From Planctomycetota bacterium (lineage in GTDB: Bacteria; Planctomycetota; PLA2): a stretch of DNA of 42,260 nucleotides. This document shows positions 8,267-18,232 of the stretch, one piece after another. A program made the translations under genes and the position numbers. The stretch is taken from the NCBI GenBank assembly GCA_027297745.1, contig JAPUHK010000074.1:1-42260 (forward strand), given 5' to 3'. The notes beneath the pieces were generated by a model. That model was not told the origin of the DNA. It did no database searches and saw nothing but the letters and a program-made list of their open reading frames with translations. Positions within the stretch are counted from its first letter, which is position 1, and every line of letters starts with the position of its first letter.

Positions 8267-9954
8267 ATCTCCTCCAAGGGCTCGAGGCCCAGCAGCTCCA
8301 GCCCGATGCGCAGCGTGGCGCGCACGCCCGCCACGAGCCGCAGCCGTGCGGCGCGCAGGCCGTCGTCGTCGCACAGCACGCGCAGCGCGCGATCCTTGCC
8401 GCCCGCCGCATGGTAGGCGCGGAACTCGCGCGCCAGCTCGTACAGGAAGGCCGCCACGATGGACGGCTCCCGGTCCGTGCAGGCGCGCTCCACCTCGTTC
8501 GGGAACTCCGTCATGCGGCGCACCAGCTCCCATTCCGGCGCGGCCTGGAGCAGGCTCGCGTCGCCCCTTACCGGTTCGCCTCCCTTGCGCAGGATGGAGC
8601 AGGCCGACGCATGCGCGTACTGCAGGTAGGGGCCGGTGCGGCCGTCGAAGCTGAGCACCTGTTCCCACTCGAAGTCCACGTTGCGGCGGATCTGGGTGCC
8701 GAGATCCGAGAAGATCACGGCGCCCACGCCGACCGCCTCCGCCACGCGCTCGCGATCCGCGAGGTCGGGGTTCTTCTCGGCGATGATCGCGTCGGCGCGG
8801 CGCACGGCTTCGTCCAGGACCTCTTCGAGCAACACGCCCCGGCCCTCGCGCGTGGCCGTGCGGCGGCCGCCCATGAGCACCTGCCCGAAGGCGACGTGCA
8901 TGCAACGTTCCGCCCACGCGTACCCGAGTGCCTCGAGGCCGCTGAACAGCTGCTTGAAGTGCAACTCCTGCGCGACGTCGACGACATAGTTCATGGAGGC
9001 GAAGCCGTACTGCTCGTGGCGGTCGATGGCCGCCACCAGGTCGCGGGTCTGATAGAGCGTCGTGCCGTCGCTCTTGCGCAGAACGACCACGCCCAGCGAC
9101 TCGTCCGCAGGGTCCAGCACCACGGCACCCTCGGAAACGCGCGCCCGGCGCTGGGTCAGCAACCGCTCCACGAACGCCTGCGCGCGCTTGACGTACATCT
9201 GCTCGCCGTCGACCTTGTCGTAGCGCACCCCGAGCCGGTCGTACACGCGCCGGAACCCCGCCAGCGAGATCTCGCGCGCCTCGGTCCACAGGCGCACGGC
9301 TTCCGCATCCTCCTGCTCGAGCCGCTTGGCCCAGGCACGGGCACGGTCCATGCGCTCCGGATCGTCCGCGCACAGCTTCGAGGCCTCGACGTAGGTTCGA
9401 TTCAGAGCGTCCGCGTCCTTGGCCTCGCCGAGCTCCTCGATGCCCACCATGAGCTTGCCGAAGGCCGTCCCGACGTCCCCGAGGAAGTTGAGGCTGACCA
9501 CCTGGTGGCCGCGGTGGCGCATCAGGTTGGCCAGCGCCTGCCCGATCACCGACGAGCGCAGGTGATGGAACAGCAGCGGCTTGGCGATGTTGGGCGAGCC
9601 GTACTCCACGACCACGGGCTCTGCCGCGGCGGCGTCCGTTCCGCCCCAGGCCTCGCCTTCCGTCTCGAGGCGCTCGAGGAGCTCCGCCGCCCATGCGCTG
9701 CGGTTGACGCGGAAGTTCACGAACGGCCCCGCGGCCTCGGCGGCTTCGAGCCGGTCCGTCGGCGCGAACGCGGCGGCGACCTCGGCCGCGATCGCGGCGG
9801 GAGACTTGCGCATGGCCTTGGCGAACGTGAAGCAAGGCAGGCTCAGATCGGCCCGCTCGCGCTCGCGCGGAACGGTTACCGCGGCGCACGCTTCGTCCTC
9901 CGGGATCCCGGCGGCTGCGGCGGTTTTTGCGATGGCTTTGCGGAAGCTAAGCAA
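8263..9954 (-). CDS. argS: Arginyl-tRNA synthetase
   Basis: VVVEYGSPNIAKPLLFHHLRSSVIGQALANLMRHRGHQVVSLNFLGDVGTAFGKLMVG; C-terminal anticodon-binding DALR-like region (RTGPYLQYAHASACSILRK...LRLVAGVRATLRIGLELLGLEPLEEM). Confidence 0.92.
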   Translation of the reverse strand: MLSFRKAIAKTAAAAGIPEDEACAAVTVPRERERADLSLPCFTFAKAMRKSPAAIAAEVAAAFAPTDRLEAAEAAGPFVNFRVNRSAWAAELLERLETEGEAWGGTDAAAAEPVVVEYGSPNIAKPLLFHHLRSSVIGQALANLMRHRGHQVVSLNFLGDVGTAFGKLMVGIEELGEAKDADALNRTYVEASKLCADDPERMDRARAWAKRLEQEDAEAVRLWTEAREISLAGFRRVYDRLGVRYDKVDGEQMYVKRAQAFVERLLTQRRARVSEGAVVLDPADESLGVVVLRKSDGTTLYQTRDLVAAIDRHEQYGFASMNYVVDVAQELHFKQLFSGLEALGYAWAERCMHVAFGQVLMGGRRTATREGRGVLLEEVLDEAVRRADAIIAEKNPDLADRERVAEAVGVGAVIFSDLGTQIRRNVDFEWEQVLSFDGRTGPYLQYAHASACSILRKGGEPVRGDASLLQAAPEWELVRRMTEFPNEVERACTDREPSIVAAFLYELAREFRAYHAAGGKDRALRVLCDDDGLRAARLRLVAGVRATLRIGLELLGLEPLEEM

Positions 9955-10084
9955 GGCTCGTAGATCCTACTGGGGGAGGCTTGAAAACCCCACCTGCGGC
10001 GGCGCGTTGCCGGGGAGCCGCACGCTTGCCGTGGTACCTTGACCGGGCGGCACGCCACTGCGCGGGCCGCGGAGGATCGTGAGG

Positions 10085-10429
10085 ATGCAGAAGGTTCCTT
10101 TTCTGGATCGGAACGTCGTGTTGCGGATCGTGAAGCCGTATCCGCAGGCGCGCAACCACGTCTACACGGGACGTGTGGTGGACTACGACGGCAACTTCGT
10201 CGTCGTCGACGGGTGCGTGCTGCACTTCGGACGCCCGAGCGCCGAGGATCCCGCCGGCGGCCTGACCACGTCGCCGCGCGCCGTGCGCTGGATTGCGTTG
10301 CAACGCGTGGAGTACATCCGCGAGCTCCCGGAGGAGATGGACCCCTACGATGTCACCAAGCTCAAGGTCTCGGCCGACGGCAGCATCGAGTACCCGGCCC
10401 TGGACCGTCCGGACCTGCTCCCCGACTAG
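10085..10429 (+). CDS. Conserved hypothetical protein (small beta-rich; Sm/LSm-like fold is a guess)
   Basis: About 114 aa from ATG 10085 (GTG at 10079 possible): MQKVPFLDRNVVLRIVKPYPQARNHVYTGRVVDYDGNFVVVDGCVLHFGRPSAEDPAGG...RAVRWIALQRVEYIRELPEEMDPYD. Confidence 0.7.
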   Translation: MQKVPFLDRNVVLRIVKPYPQARNHVYTGRVVDYDGNFVVVDGCVLHFGRPSAEDPAGGLTTSPRAVRWIALQRVEYIRELPEEMDPYDVTKLKVSADGSIEYPALDRPDLLPD

Positions 10430-10479
10430 GGTGAGTCCGAGGGCCTACGCCGCGGCGCGAACTCGGTTGTCGCCGTCCG

Positions 10480-10562
10480 CCTCTACGTCTGCCCCTTTCC
10501 TCTTCCTTGGTTGCTGGAGAAGGGGGGAGGGGGGAGAGGTAAAGGTAGGGTAAGGGTAGAGG
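10480..10562. repeat. Purine-rich short-period repeat (GGTAGGGTAAGGGTAGAGGTAGGGG) with an opposed pyrimidine-rich arm; possible hairpin between convergent genes
   Basis: CCTCTAC (10480-10486) is complementary to GTAGAGG (10556-10562); CCCCTTTCCTCTTCC faces GGAGAAGGGGGGAGG. Confidence 0.45.
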
Positions 10563-10572
10563 TAGGGGTCCG

Positions 10573-11568
10573 CTACGCGATGCCGAGCAGGTCGTAGACC
10601 TTGCGCCCGGTGGCTTCCTCGAACACGGCGCGCAAGCCCTCCACGCGGGCGGCGTTGCGCCGGAAGAAATCGGCGGGGCCGTAACGCTGCTCGAGGTCGT
10701 GGAGGCGCGCGTCGATCGTGGCGCGCTCGCCGCCGATGGCCAGGAAGTCGGCCAACGCGATCCAGCGCTCTTCGTCCGAGAGCGCCTCCAGCTGGAGCAC
10801 GCCGGCCATCTCGGCGATCAGCGCGGCGTCGGCGTTGTGATCCCGGCGCAGCTCCTCGACGTCGGCACCCTTCGTGGCGTGCGTGATGCAGGCGGGCGCG
10901 TAACCTGCGTGCCCGGCGTCGACTACGACGCGGAAGCCCTCGATCGGGTGGCGCGCACCGTGGGTCCGCGATCGGCCGATATCATGCACCCAGGCCATCG
11001 CTTCCGCGGCGTCGGCATCAAGGCCGCCCCAGGCCTCTGCCAACATGCGCGCGATCTCCGCCACGCAACGGCTGTGCTCCAGCACGGGCTGGCCGGGGCC
11101 CATGCGCTCCATGAGCAGCGCCCGCGCCTGCGCCGGGTCGAAGCCGCCGCGCAGGGCGGGGTCGCGCAGGAAGGCGGCGGCGTCGCGCAGCACGTTCCGC
11201 AGATCGGTGTGCACGATGCGCGTCGACGCCGCGTCGAAGTCGTCCCAAGAGCCACTCGAGTGTTCGGGGGACAGCCGGACCTGCTCTTGGGAAGTCTCGG
11301 CCAGGTAGTAGAAGACCTCTTTGGGGCTCTTCGCTACTTCGTACCGGATGCGGCGGCGAAAGAAAGGAAAGACGCGCAGCGCGTCCTTGCCGAGACCGCA
11401 CTCCTCCTCGGTCTCGCGGTAGGCCGTCTCCAGGAGGTTCTCGCCCTCGTCCACCTTTCCCTTCGGGACGCCGACCGTCCCGTGCCGGGCGCTCGTGAGC
11501 GTGAGATACAGGAGGCGGGAGCCTTCGCGGCGGAATACCACGAAGCCGCTTGCCCTCACCAACGCCAT
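10573..11568 (-). CDS. NUDIX hydrolase fused to HD-domain phosphohydrolase
   Basis: Full NUDIX box GKVDEGENLLETAYRETEEECGL (GX5EX7REUXEEXGU), then an HD motif AEAMAWVHDIGRSRTHGARHPIEGF; 331 aa from ATG at 11568. Confidence 0.88.
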   Translation of the reverse strand: MALVRASGFVVFRREGSRLLYLTLTSARHGTVGVPKGKVDEGENLLETAYRETEEECGLGKDALRVFPFFRRRIRYEVAKSPKEVFYYLAETSQEQVRLSPEHSSGSWDDFDAASTRIVHTDLRNVLRDAAAFLRDPALRGGFDPAQARALLMERMGPGQPVLEHSRCVAEIARMLAEAWGGLDADAAEAMAWVHDIGRSRTHGARHPIEGFRVVVDAGHAGYAPACITHATKGADVEELRRDHNADAALIAEMAGVLQLEALSDEERWIALADFLAIGGERATIDARLHDLEQRYGPADFFRRNAARVEGLRAVFEEATGRKVYDLLGIA

Positions 11569-11647
11569 CCCGGGCGATTCTACGGGGGGTACCGGACGGG
11601 GGTGCGGTGCAGGTCCGGGCCGGGCTAGAATGCCCGGCGGGGCAGTG

Positions 11648-12172
11648 ATGGAGCAGACGCTACGCAACCTGGGCCGGATTCTGCGGGCGGTCCCGGAGGA
11701 CGCGACCCTGGCGCTCGAGCGCAAGCTGGTCGAGTGCCGGCGCGTCTTCGTCTACGGGCTCGGCCGCTCGGGTCTGATCGCGCGCACGTTCGGCATGCGG
11801 CTGGTGCATCTCGGGCGCGACGCGACCATCGTGGGAGACACGACCACCCCGGCCGTCCGCGCGGGCGACCTGCTCGTGGTCTGCTCCCGCACGGGCATGA
11901 GCCCCATCCTGCGTCACGCCGTGGGCCTCGCTCACGGACAGGGGGCCTCCGCCGTGACCATCGTCGGGGACACCGGCACTCCGCTCGCCGCTGAGGCGGA
12001 CCTGGTCGTGCGGCTACCCCTCGAGGCGGCGGAAGAGGCGGACGAGCAGCCCATGGGCTCGCTCTTCGAGCAGGCGCTGCTCTTGTACCTGGACTCCGTC
12101 GTGCTGCGGCTGATGGCGCGGCTCGAGAAGAGCGCGGGCGAGATGGAGCGCGTGCACTCCAACCTCCCTTAG
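11648..12172 (+). CDS. SIS-domain protein, 6-phospho-3-hexuloisomerase-like
   Basis: [62 protein letters not shown] ... [22 protein letters not shown] resembles HxlB. Confidence 0.8.
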   Translation: MEQTLRNLGRILRAVPEDATLALERKLVECRRVFVYGLGRSGLIARTFGMRLVHLGRDATIVGDTTTPAVRAGDLLVVCSRTGMSPILRHAVGLAHGQGASAVTIVGDTGTPLAAEADLVVRLPLEAAEEADEQPMGSLFEQALLLYLDSVVLRLMARLEKSAGEMERVHSNLP

Positions 12173-12411
12173 GGGTCTGTCTGAGCACTCCTCTGGATTG
12201 GCCGGCTGCGCAGACGGAGTTGACTGCACCCTGGCCGTGTCGCGCCCGCACAGGCGGTGTTTCGAAGATCACCTGGATTCCTCGCCGGGACCCGCCGGGG
12301 GGCTTCCGGGCCCGCTTACACTATTCCCCCGGGAGGTCGCCGCGGTCGCCCCGGGGAGGGGATTCGGGTCCCGCGGCACCGTCCGAGCCCGGTACACATG
12401 GGAGACCCGCG

Positions 12412-13587
12412 ATGAAGCAAGCTGTGATTGTCGGGGCGGCTCGAACCGCCATCGGCAAGTTCAACGGGAGCCTGTCGCGCTTCAGCGCCCCCCAGCTGGG
12501 TTCGTTGGCCGTGAGCGCTGCCCTCGAGCGCGCCGGCGTCGACTCCGGCGCGATCGACGAGGTGATCCTGGGCAACGCGCTGCAAGCGGGCGTCGGCCAG
12601 AACCCCGCGCGGCAGGCGGCGCTCGGCGCGGGCTTCGATCCCTCGATCGCCGCCTTCACCGTCAACAAGGTGTGCGGCTCCGGCTTGAAGTCGGTGGCGC
12701 TGGCCGCGCAGGCCATCCGCGCCGGCGACTCCGAGCTGCTCGTGGCCGGCGGCATGGAGTCCATGACCAACGCGCCCTACTTGATTCGCAAGGCGCGCGG
12801 CGGCCTGCGGCTCGGCCACGGCGAGCTGACCGACTCCATGGTGGCCGACGGTCTGTGGGAGGCGTTCGAGGACTACCACATGGGCAACACCGCCGAGCTG
12901 GTCGCGGAGAAGTACGACGTGCCGCGCCCGCGCCAGGATGCGTACGCCGCCGAGAGCCACCAGCGCGCGGCGGCGGCGGCCGGAAAGTTCGAGCGCGAGA
13001 TCGTTCCCGTCGAGGTTCCGCAGCGCAAGGGCGACCCGATCCAGTTCAAGTACGACGAGGGCGTGCGGCCCGACACGACCGGCGAGGAGCTGGCCAAATT
13101 GCGCCCCGCGTTCCGCAAGGACGGCTCGGTCACCGCCGGCAACGCCTCGCAGATCTCCGACGGCGGCGCGGCGGTCGTGGTGGCCGAGGAGGAGCGCGCA
13201 AAGGCGCTCGGGCTGAAGCCGTTGGCGCGCATCAAGGGCTACGCGATCGGCGGCGTCGAGCCCAAGTGGGTCATGATGGCCCCGGTCGATGCCGTGAACA
13301 AGCGCAACGCCAAGCTCGGCACCAGCATCGACGACTTCGACCTGATCCAGCTCAACGAGGCCTTCAGCTCGCAGGCCTGCGCCGTGATGGGCGAGCTCAA
13401 GATGGATCCGGCCAAGGTCAACGTGAACGGCGGCGCGGTCGCGCTGGGGCATCCCATCGGGGCGTCCGGCTGCCGCATCCTGGTCACGCTGCTGTACGCC
13501 ATGATGGACCGCGGCGCCGCGACGGGACTGGCCACTTTGTGCCTGGGAGGCGGCAACGCCGTCGCCCTGGCCGTGGAGCGGCTGTAA
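12412..13587 (+). CDS. Acetyl-CoA C-acetyltransferase (thiolase)
   Basis: [37 protein letters not shown] (active-site Cys), [41 protein letters not shown]. Confidence 0.95.
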   Translation: MKQAVIVGAARTAIGKFNGSLSRFSAPQLGSLAVSAALERAGVDSGAIDEVILGNALQAGVGQNPARQAALGAGFDPSIAAFTVNKVCGSGLKSVALAAQAIRAGDSELLVAGGMESMTNAPYLIRKARGGLRLGHGELTDSMVADGLWEAFEDYHMGNTAELVAEKYDVPRPRQDAYAAESHQRAAAAAGKFEREIVPVEVPQRKGDPIQFKYDEGVRPDTTGEELAKLRPAFRKDGSVTAGNASQISDGGAAVVVAEEERAKALGLKPLARIKGYAIGGVEPKWVMMAPVDAVNKRNAKLGTSIDDFDLIQLNEAFSSQACAVMGELKMDPAKVNVNGGAVALGHPIGASGCRILVTLLYAMMDRGAATGLATLCLGGGNAVALAVERL

Positions 13588-14423
13588 TGCTGGGCGTCGT
13601 CGGCGCGGGCACGATGGGCAACGGCATCGCGCAGGTCTTTGCGACCTACGGTCATGACGTAGTGCTCTCGGATCTCGACGAGGGGATCCTGCAGAAGGCG
13701 CACGGCACGATCGAGAAGAGTCTGAGCCGCTTCGTGAAGAAGGAGAGGCTGACGGCCGACGAGGCCGCGGCGATCCTCGGGCGCATCCGCACCTCGACGG
13801 CGCTGGGCAGCCTCGCCGACGCAGAGTTGGTTGTCGAGGCCGTGGTCGAACGCCACGAGGTGAAGGACCGGCTCTTCCGCGAGCTCGAGGAGGTCGTGCA
13901 GCCCGACGGCATCCTGGCCTCGAACACGTCGTCGATCTGGATCACGCAGATCGCGTCCGCGACGAAGCGCCCCGACAAGGTGATCGGGATGCACTTCATG
14001 AATCCCGTGCCGCTGATGAAGCTGGTCGAGGTGATCCGCGGGCACGACACCAGCGACGAGACGACCGAGCGCGTGCTCGAGCTCGCGCGGAGCATGGACA
14101 AGGTGCCCGTCGAGGTCAACGACTCGCCGGGGTTCGTAAGCAACCGCGTGCTCCTGCCCATGATCAACGAGGCCATCTACTGTCTGCATGAGGGCGTGGC
14201 CGACGCTGACGCCATCGACACCGTCATGAAGCTCGGGATGGCGCACCCCATGGGTCCGCTCGCGCTCGCGGACTTTATCGGCCTCGACGTGTGCGAGGCC
14301 ATCATGGAGGTGCTGCACCGCGACCTGGGCGACGACAAATACCGGCCCTGCCCGCTCTTGCGCAAGATGGTGATGGCAGGGCACCTCGGCCGCAAGACCG
14401 GCCGCGGCTTCTACGAGTATTGA
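13587..14423 (+). CDS. 3-hydroxybutyryl-CoA dehydrogenase
   Basis: [98 protein letters not shown] overlap with the thiolase. Confidence 0.95.
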   Translation: MLGVVGAGTMGNGIAQVFATYGHDVVLSDLDEGILQKAHGTIEKSLSRFVKKERLTADEAAAILGRIRTSTALGSLADAELVVEAVVERHEVKDRLFRELEEVVQPDGILASNTSSIWITQIASATKRPDKVIGMHFMNPVPLMKLVEVIRGHDTSDETTERVLELARSMDKVPVEVNDSPGFVSNRVLLPMINEAIYCLHEGVADADAIDTVMKLGMAHPMGPLALADFIGLDVCEAIMEVLHRDLGDDKYRPCPLLRKMVMAGHLGRKTGRGFYEY

Positions 14424-14426
14424 GCC

Positions 14427-15566
14427 ATGGACTTCCAGCTCACCGAAGATCAGATCGCGATCCGGGACCTGGCGCGCAGCTTCGCGACGGAGGTGTGCGC
14501 CCCGACCGCGGCCGAGCGCGACCGCAAGGAGGAGTTCCCTGCCGCGGAGTTCCGCAAGGCGGCCGAGCTCGGTCTAGCGGGGCTGCTGATTCCCGAACAG
14601 TACGGCGGCGCGGGCCTCGGCAACTTGGAATTGTCGCTCGCGCTGATCGAGATCAACCAGGCGGACGCTTCCGTCGGCGTCACACTGTCCGTGCACAACT
14701 CGCTCGTCAGCTCGCTGATCAACTGCTGGGGCAGCGAGGAGATCAAGACCCGGTACCTGCCGCGGCTGGCTTCCGGCGAGTGGATCGGCGCGTACGCCCT
14801 GTCGGAAACCGGGTCCGGCTCCGACGCCGGCAGCCTGACGTGCAAGGCGCAGCGCAACGGGGACGACTTCGTGATCACCGGGAGCAAGGCCTGGATCACG
14901 AGCGGCGACCAGGCGGGCCTGTTCGTGCTCTTCGCGCGCACCGGCCCCGACGGCAACAAGGGCATCAGCGCGTTCGTCGTGGAAGCGGGCCTGCCCGGCA
15001 TCCAGGTGGGCAAGAAGGAGCCCAAGATGGGCATCCGCTCGTCGTCCACCGTGCAGCTGCACCTGGACGGCGTGCGCATTCCGGCGGCCAACCTGCTCGG
15101 CGAGCTCAACGCGGGGTTCAAGGTCGCGCTACACACGCTCGACGGCGGACGCATCGGCATCGCCTGCCAGGGGCTCGGCATCATGCAGGCGTGCCTCGCC
15201 TCTTCGCTCAAGTACGCCCGCGAGCGCGAGCAGTTCGGCAAGCCGATCGCCGAGTTCCAACCCATCCAGTGGAAGCTGGCGGAGATGGAGGTGCGCATCC
15301 AGTCGGCGCGGCTCCTGATCTACCGCGCGGCGGTGCTGAAGGACGCTGGCCAGCAGCACTGCAGCGCGGCGGCGCTGGCCAAGCTCGTGGCGTCGCGCGG
15401 CGCCAACTGGTGCGGGCGCGAGGCCATCCAGATTCACGGTGGCGCCGGCTACTGCACCGATTTCCCCGTGGAGCGCTTCTTCCGGGACGCGCGCATCACC
15501 GAGATCTACGAGGGCACGACCGAGATCCAGAAGCTGGTGATCGCGCGCTCGCTGTTGGCGGAATGA
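14427..15566 (+). CDS. Acyl-CoA dehydrogenase (short-chain/butyryl-CoA type)
   Basis: MDFQLTEDQIAIRDLARSFATEV, YALSETGSGSDAGSLTCKA, REREQFGKPIAEFQPIQWKLAEM, EIYEGTTEIQKLVIARSLL. Confidence 0.94.
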   Translation: MDFQLTEDQIAIRDLARSFATEVCAPTAAERDRKEEFPAAEFRKAAELGLAGLLIPEQYGGAGLGNLELSLALIEINQADASVGVTLSVHNSLVSSLINCWGSEEIKTRYLPRLASGEWIGAYALSETGSGSDAGSLTCKAQRNGDDFVITGSKAWITSGDQAGLFVLFARTGPDGNKGISAFVVEAGLPGIQVGKKEPKMGIRSSSTVQLHLDGVRIPAANLLGELNAGFKVALHTLDGGRIGIACQGLGIMQACLASSLKYAREREQFGKPIAEFQPIQWKLAEMEVRIQSARLLIYRAAVLKDAGQQHCSAAALAKLVASRGANWCGREAIQIHGGAGYCTDFPVERFFRDARITEIYEGTTEIQKLVIARSLLAE

Positions 15567-16498
15567 GCGAAGCCGGTTTGCCCCCGCTGCCCGACCTCGA
15601 GGGGGACCGCGGGGCGCTGGCGCGCGCCGTCTCACGCGTGGAGGCCGGCGGCGACGAGGCCCGCACGCTGCTCGACGCGGCCTGGAAAAAGACCGGCCGC
15701 GCCCGCCGCATCGGCCTTACCGGACCGCCGGGCGCCGGCAAGTCGACGCTGCTGGCGACGTTGGTGCCCCTGCTGCGCGGCGAGGGCAAGACGGTGGGCG
15801 TCGTGGCCGTCGATCCGAGCAGCCCGTACACGGGCGGCGCGCTGCTCGGCGACCGCCACCGCATGGCCCGGAGCGCGGCCGACGACGGCGTCTTCGTGCG
15901 CTCCGTCGCCAGCCGCGGCGCCGCGGGCGGGTTGGCTCGTGCCGTCCCAGCGGTGCTGGACCTGCTCGACGCCGCCGGGTTCGACGTGCTGTGCGTGGAG
16001 ACCGTGGGCGTGGGTCAGACGGAGATGGACATCGCGGCGCTCGCGGACACCGTCGTGGTCGTGTTGAGCCCCGAGTCCGGGGACGGCGTGCAGGCCATGA
16101 AGGCGGGGCTGTTGGAGATCGCCGACGTCCTGTGCGTGAACAAGGCCGACCGGCCCGACGCGGCCACGCTCGCGTCGGAGCTGGAGCAGATGTTCGACCG
16201 CGGCGGCGAGCGCGCCTGGCGGCCGCCCGTCGTCTGCACGGAAGGCCGGCGCGAAGTGGGCCCGCTGCGCGAGGCCCTTGAGGCGCACGCAGCCTGGCTT
16301 GGTCAAGACGACCGCCTGCAAGAACGGCGGCGGCGCGGGCTGGAGCAAAGGCTCCAGCGGCTCTTCGTCAGCCGCGTGGCCGACCACCTTCTGGAGCGGG
16401 CCGGCGAACGCCTGAAGGCAGAGGCCGCCGAGGTCGCCGCGGGCGGCATCTCGGTGGAGACGGCAGCCGCCCGTCTGGCCAAGGAGTTCGAGGCGTGA
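15563..16498 (+). CDS. meaB: Methylmalonyl-CoA mutase-associated GTPase (MeaB/ArgK family)
   Basis: [108 protein letters not shown] overlap with the upstream gene. Confidence 0.95.
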   Translation: MSEAGLPPLPDLEGDRGALARAVSRVEAGGDEARTLLDAAWKKTGRARRIGLTGPPGAGKSTLLATLVPLLRGEGKTVGVVAVDPSSPYTGGALLGDRHRMARSAADDGVFVRSVASRGAAGGLARAVPAVLDLLDAAGFDVLCVETVGVGQTEMDIAALADTVVVVLSPESGDGVQAMKAGLLEIADVLCVNKADRPDAATLASELEQMFDRGGERAWRPPVVCTEGRREVGPLREALEAHAAWLGQDDRLQERRRRGLEQRLQRLFVSRVADHLLERAGERLKAEAAEVAAGGISVETAAARLAKEFEA

Positions 16499-16929
16499 GC
16501 GATCCGCCGATCCGCATACTGATCGCCAAGCCGGGGCTCGACGGGCACGACCGCGGGGCGAAGGTCGTGGCGCAGGGCCTGCGCGACGCCGGCATGGAGG
16601 TGATCTACACCGGTCTGCGCCAGACGGCGGAACAGATCGTCAAGGCCGCGTTGGAAGAGGACGTGGACGCCGTCGGCCTTTCGCTGCACTCCGGCGCGCA
16701 CATGACCTTCTTCCCGCGCATCCGGGAGCTGCTGGACGCGGCGGGGCTCGGCCACGTGCTCTTGACCGGCGGCGGCATCATCCCCGAGGAGGACAAGCGG
16801 GAGCTGCGCCGGCTCGGCGCCGGCATGCTTTTCGGCCCGGGGACCCCCATCGCTTCGCTGGTCGACTACATTCGTAAGGAAGTAGCACGGCGCCGCCCGG
16901 CGCGGGACGCCGCCGGAGAACCGGAATGA
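16495..16929 (+). CDS. B12-binding small subunit/domain of an acyl-CoA mutase (methylmalonyl-CoA mutase C-terminal type)
   Basis: [65 protein letters not shown]...[12 protein letters not shown]: DxHxxG cobalamin motif (LDGHDRG); 144 aa stand-alone. Confidence 0.93.
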   Translation: MSDPPIRILIAKPGLDGHDRGAKVVAQGLRDAGMEVIYTGLRQTAEQIVKAALEEDVDAVGLSLHSGAHMTFFPRIRELLDAAGLGHVLLTGGGIIPEEDKRELRRLGAGMLFGPGTPIASLVDYIRKEVARRRPARDAAGEPE

Positions 16930-18107
16930 CGACGACAGCAGACACCACTCGCAAGGACCCGTTCCCGTTCTTCCAGGAGCACCACTACGACATTCGCGAC
17001 ATGGTGTCACGCTACGCCGCGGAGAAGCTGGCGCCGCGCGCGCGCATGCTCGACGAGACGAAGGAGTTTCCGCACCAGACGATCGCCGAGCTCAAGGAGA
17101 TGGGGCTTTTGGGCGTGCCCTTCCCCGAGGAATGGGGCGGCGCGGGCTTGGACTACCTCAGCTACGTGATCACCATCGGGGAGCTGGCCCGTGCGTGCGG
17201 CACGACCGCCCTCACGGTCGCCGCGCATACGTCGCTCGGCTCCAACCCCATCTACGTGTTCGGCACCGAACTGCAGAAGGAGAAGTACCTGCGCCGGCTG
17301 GCCTCCGGCGAGATCCTCGGCGCCTTCGCGTTGACCGAACCCGGCGCGGGCTCCGATGCGGGCGCCACGAAGACGACCGCCGTGCGGGACGGCGACGAGT
17401 GGGTGCTGAACGGCGTCAAGATCTACTGCACGAACGGGACCCACGCGGGGACGGTGATTCTGACTGCGCGCACCGGCGGCGAAGGCGGCACGAACGGCAT
17501 CACGGCCTTCATCGTCGAGCGCGACTCGCCGGGCATCAAGCTCGGCACGCTCGAGGACAAGCTCGGGCTGCGTGCCTCCGACACGCGTGAGTTGGTGTTC
17601 GAGAACGTGCGCGTTCCGGACGAGAACCGTCTCGGCGAGCTCGGATCCGGCTTCAAGAAGTTCATGCAGACGCTCGACGCCGGCCGCATCTCGATCGGCG
17701 CCATGGCCACGGGCCTGGCCCAGGGCGCCCTGGACGTCGCCTTGCCGTACGCGGCCGAACGCAGCCAGTTCGGCCGGAAGATCTCGGCCTTCGGAGCGAT
17801 CCAGGAACGGCTGGCCAACGCCGCCATGGAGATCCATACCTCCCGCCTGGCCTGCTACCACGCGGCGGTGCTGAAGGACCAGGGCCACAACGTGAACTTC
17901 GTGGCCTCGCTGGCCAAGCTGCACGCCTCCGAAGCCGCGATGCGCGTGATCGACAGCTGCCTGCAGATTCTCGGCGGCAACGGCTTCAGCCGCGAGTACC
18001 CCATCGAGCGCATGCTGCGCGACGCCAAGCTGTGCGAGATCGGTGAGGGCACGTCGGAGATTCAGCGCATCGTCATCGCCCGCGCGATGCTGAAATCCCT
18101 CGGCTAG
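16926..18107 (+). CDS. Acyl-CoA dehydrogenase
   Basis: [111 protein letters not shown] overlap with the upstream gene. Confidence 0.94.
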   Translation: MTTTADTTRKDPFPFFQEHHYDIRDMVSRYAAEKLAPRARMLDETKEFPHQTIAELKEMGLLGVPFPEEWGGAGLDYLSYVITIGELARACGTTALTVAAHTSLGSNPIYVFGTELQKEKYLRRLASGEILGAFALTEPGAGSDAGATKTTAVRDGDEWVLNGVKIYCTNGTHAGTVILTARTGGEGGTNGITAFIVERDSPGIKLGTLEDKLGLRASDTRELVFENVRVPDENRLGELGSGFKKFMQTLDAGRISIGAMATGLAQGALDVALPYAAERSQFGRKISAFGAIQERLANAAMEIHTSRLACYHAAVLKDQGHNVNFVASLAKLHASEAAMRVIDSCLQILGGNGFSREYPIERMLRDAKLCEIGEGTSEIQRIVIARAMLKSLG

Positions 18108-18118
18108 CGTCGAGGGAC

Positions 18119-18217
18119 GGGAGGGGGAGCGGGAACGAGGGTTCTGGCTTCCGCACGAGGGTTCCTGGCTCCGGTGCGATCGACCCCAGTGAAGACTACG
18201 CTCCCGCTCCCGCTCCC
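18119..18217. repeat. Imperfect inverted repeat of hexameric GGGAGC/GGGAAC units, with a 20-bp tandem direct repeat in the loop, between convergent genes
   Basis: Left arm GGGAGGGGGAGCGGGAACG (18119-18137) versus right arm CGCTCCCGCTCCCGCTCCC (18199-18217), 17/19 complementary; ACGAGGGTTCTGGCTTCCGC / ACGAGGGTTCCTGGCTCCGG at 18135-18174. Confidence 0.7.
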
Positions 18218-18232
18218 TTTCCCGCCGCGAGT

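Noticed and set aside
8410-9963. 517-aa plus-strand ORF
   Set aside because: Antisense to argS, which has unambiguous motifs.
14427-18107. Idea that the two acyl-CoA dehydrogenases are a recent tandem duplication
   Set aside because: Their sequences differ throughout and are separated by meaB and the B12 subunit; more likely distinct-specificity paralogues.
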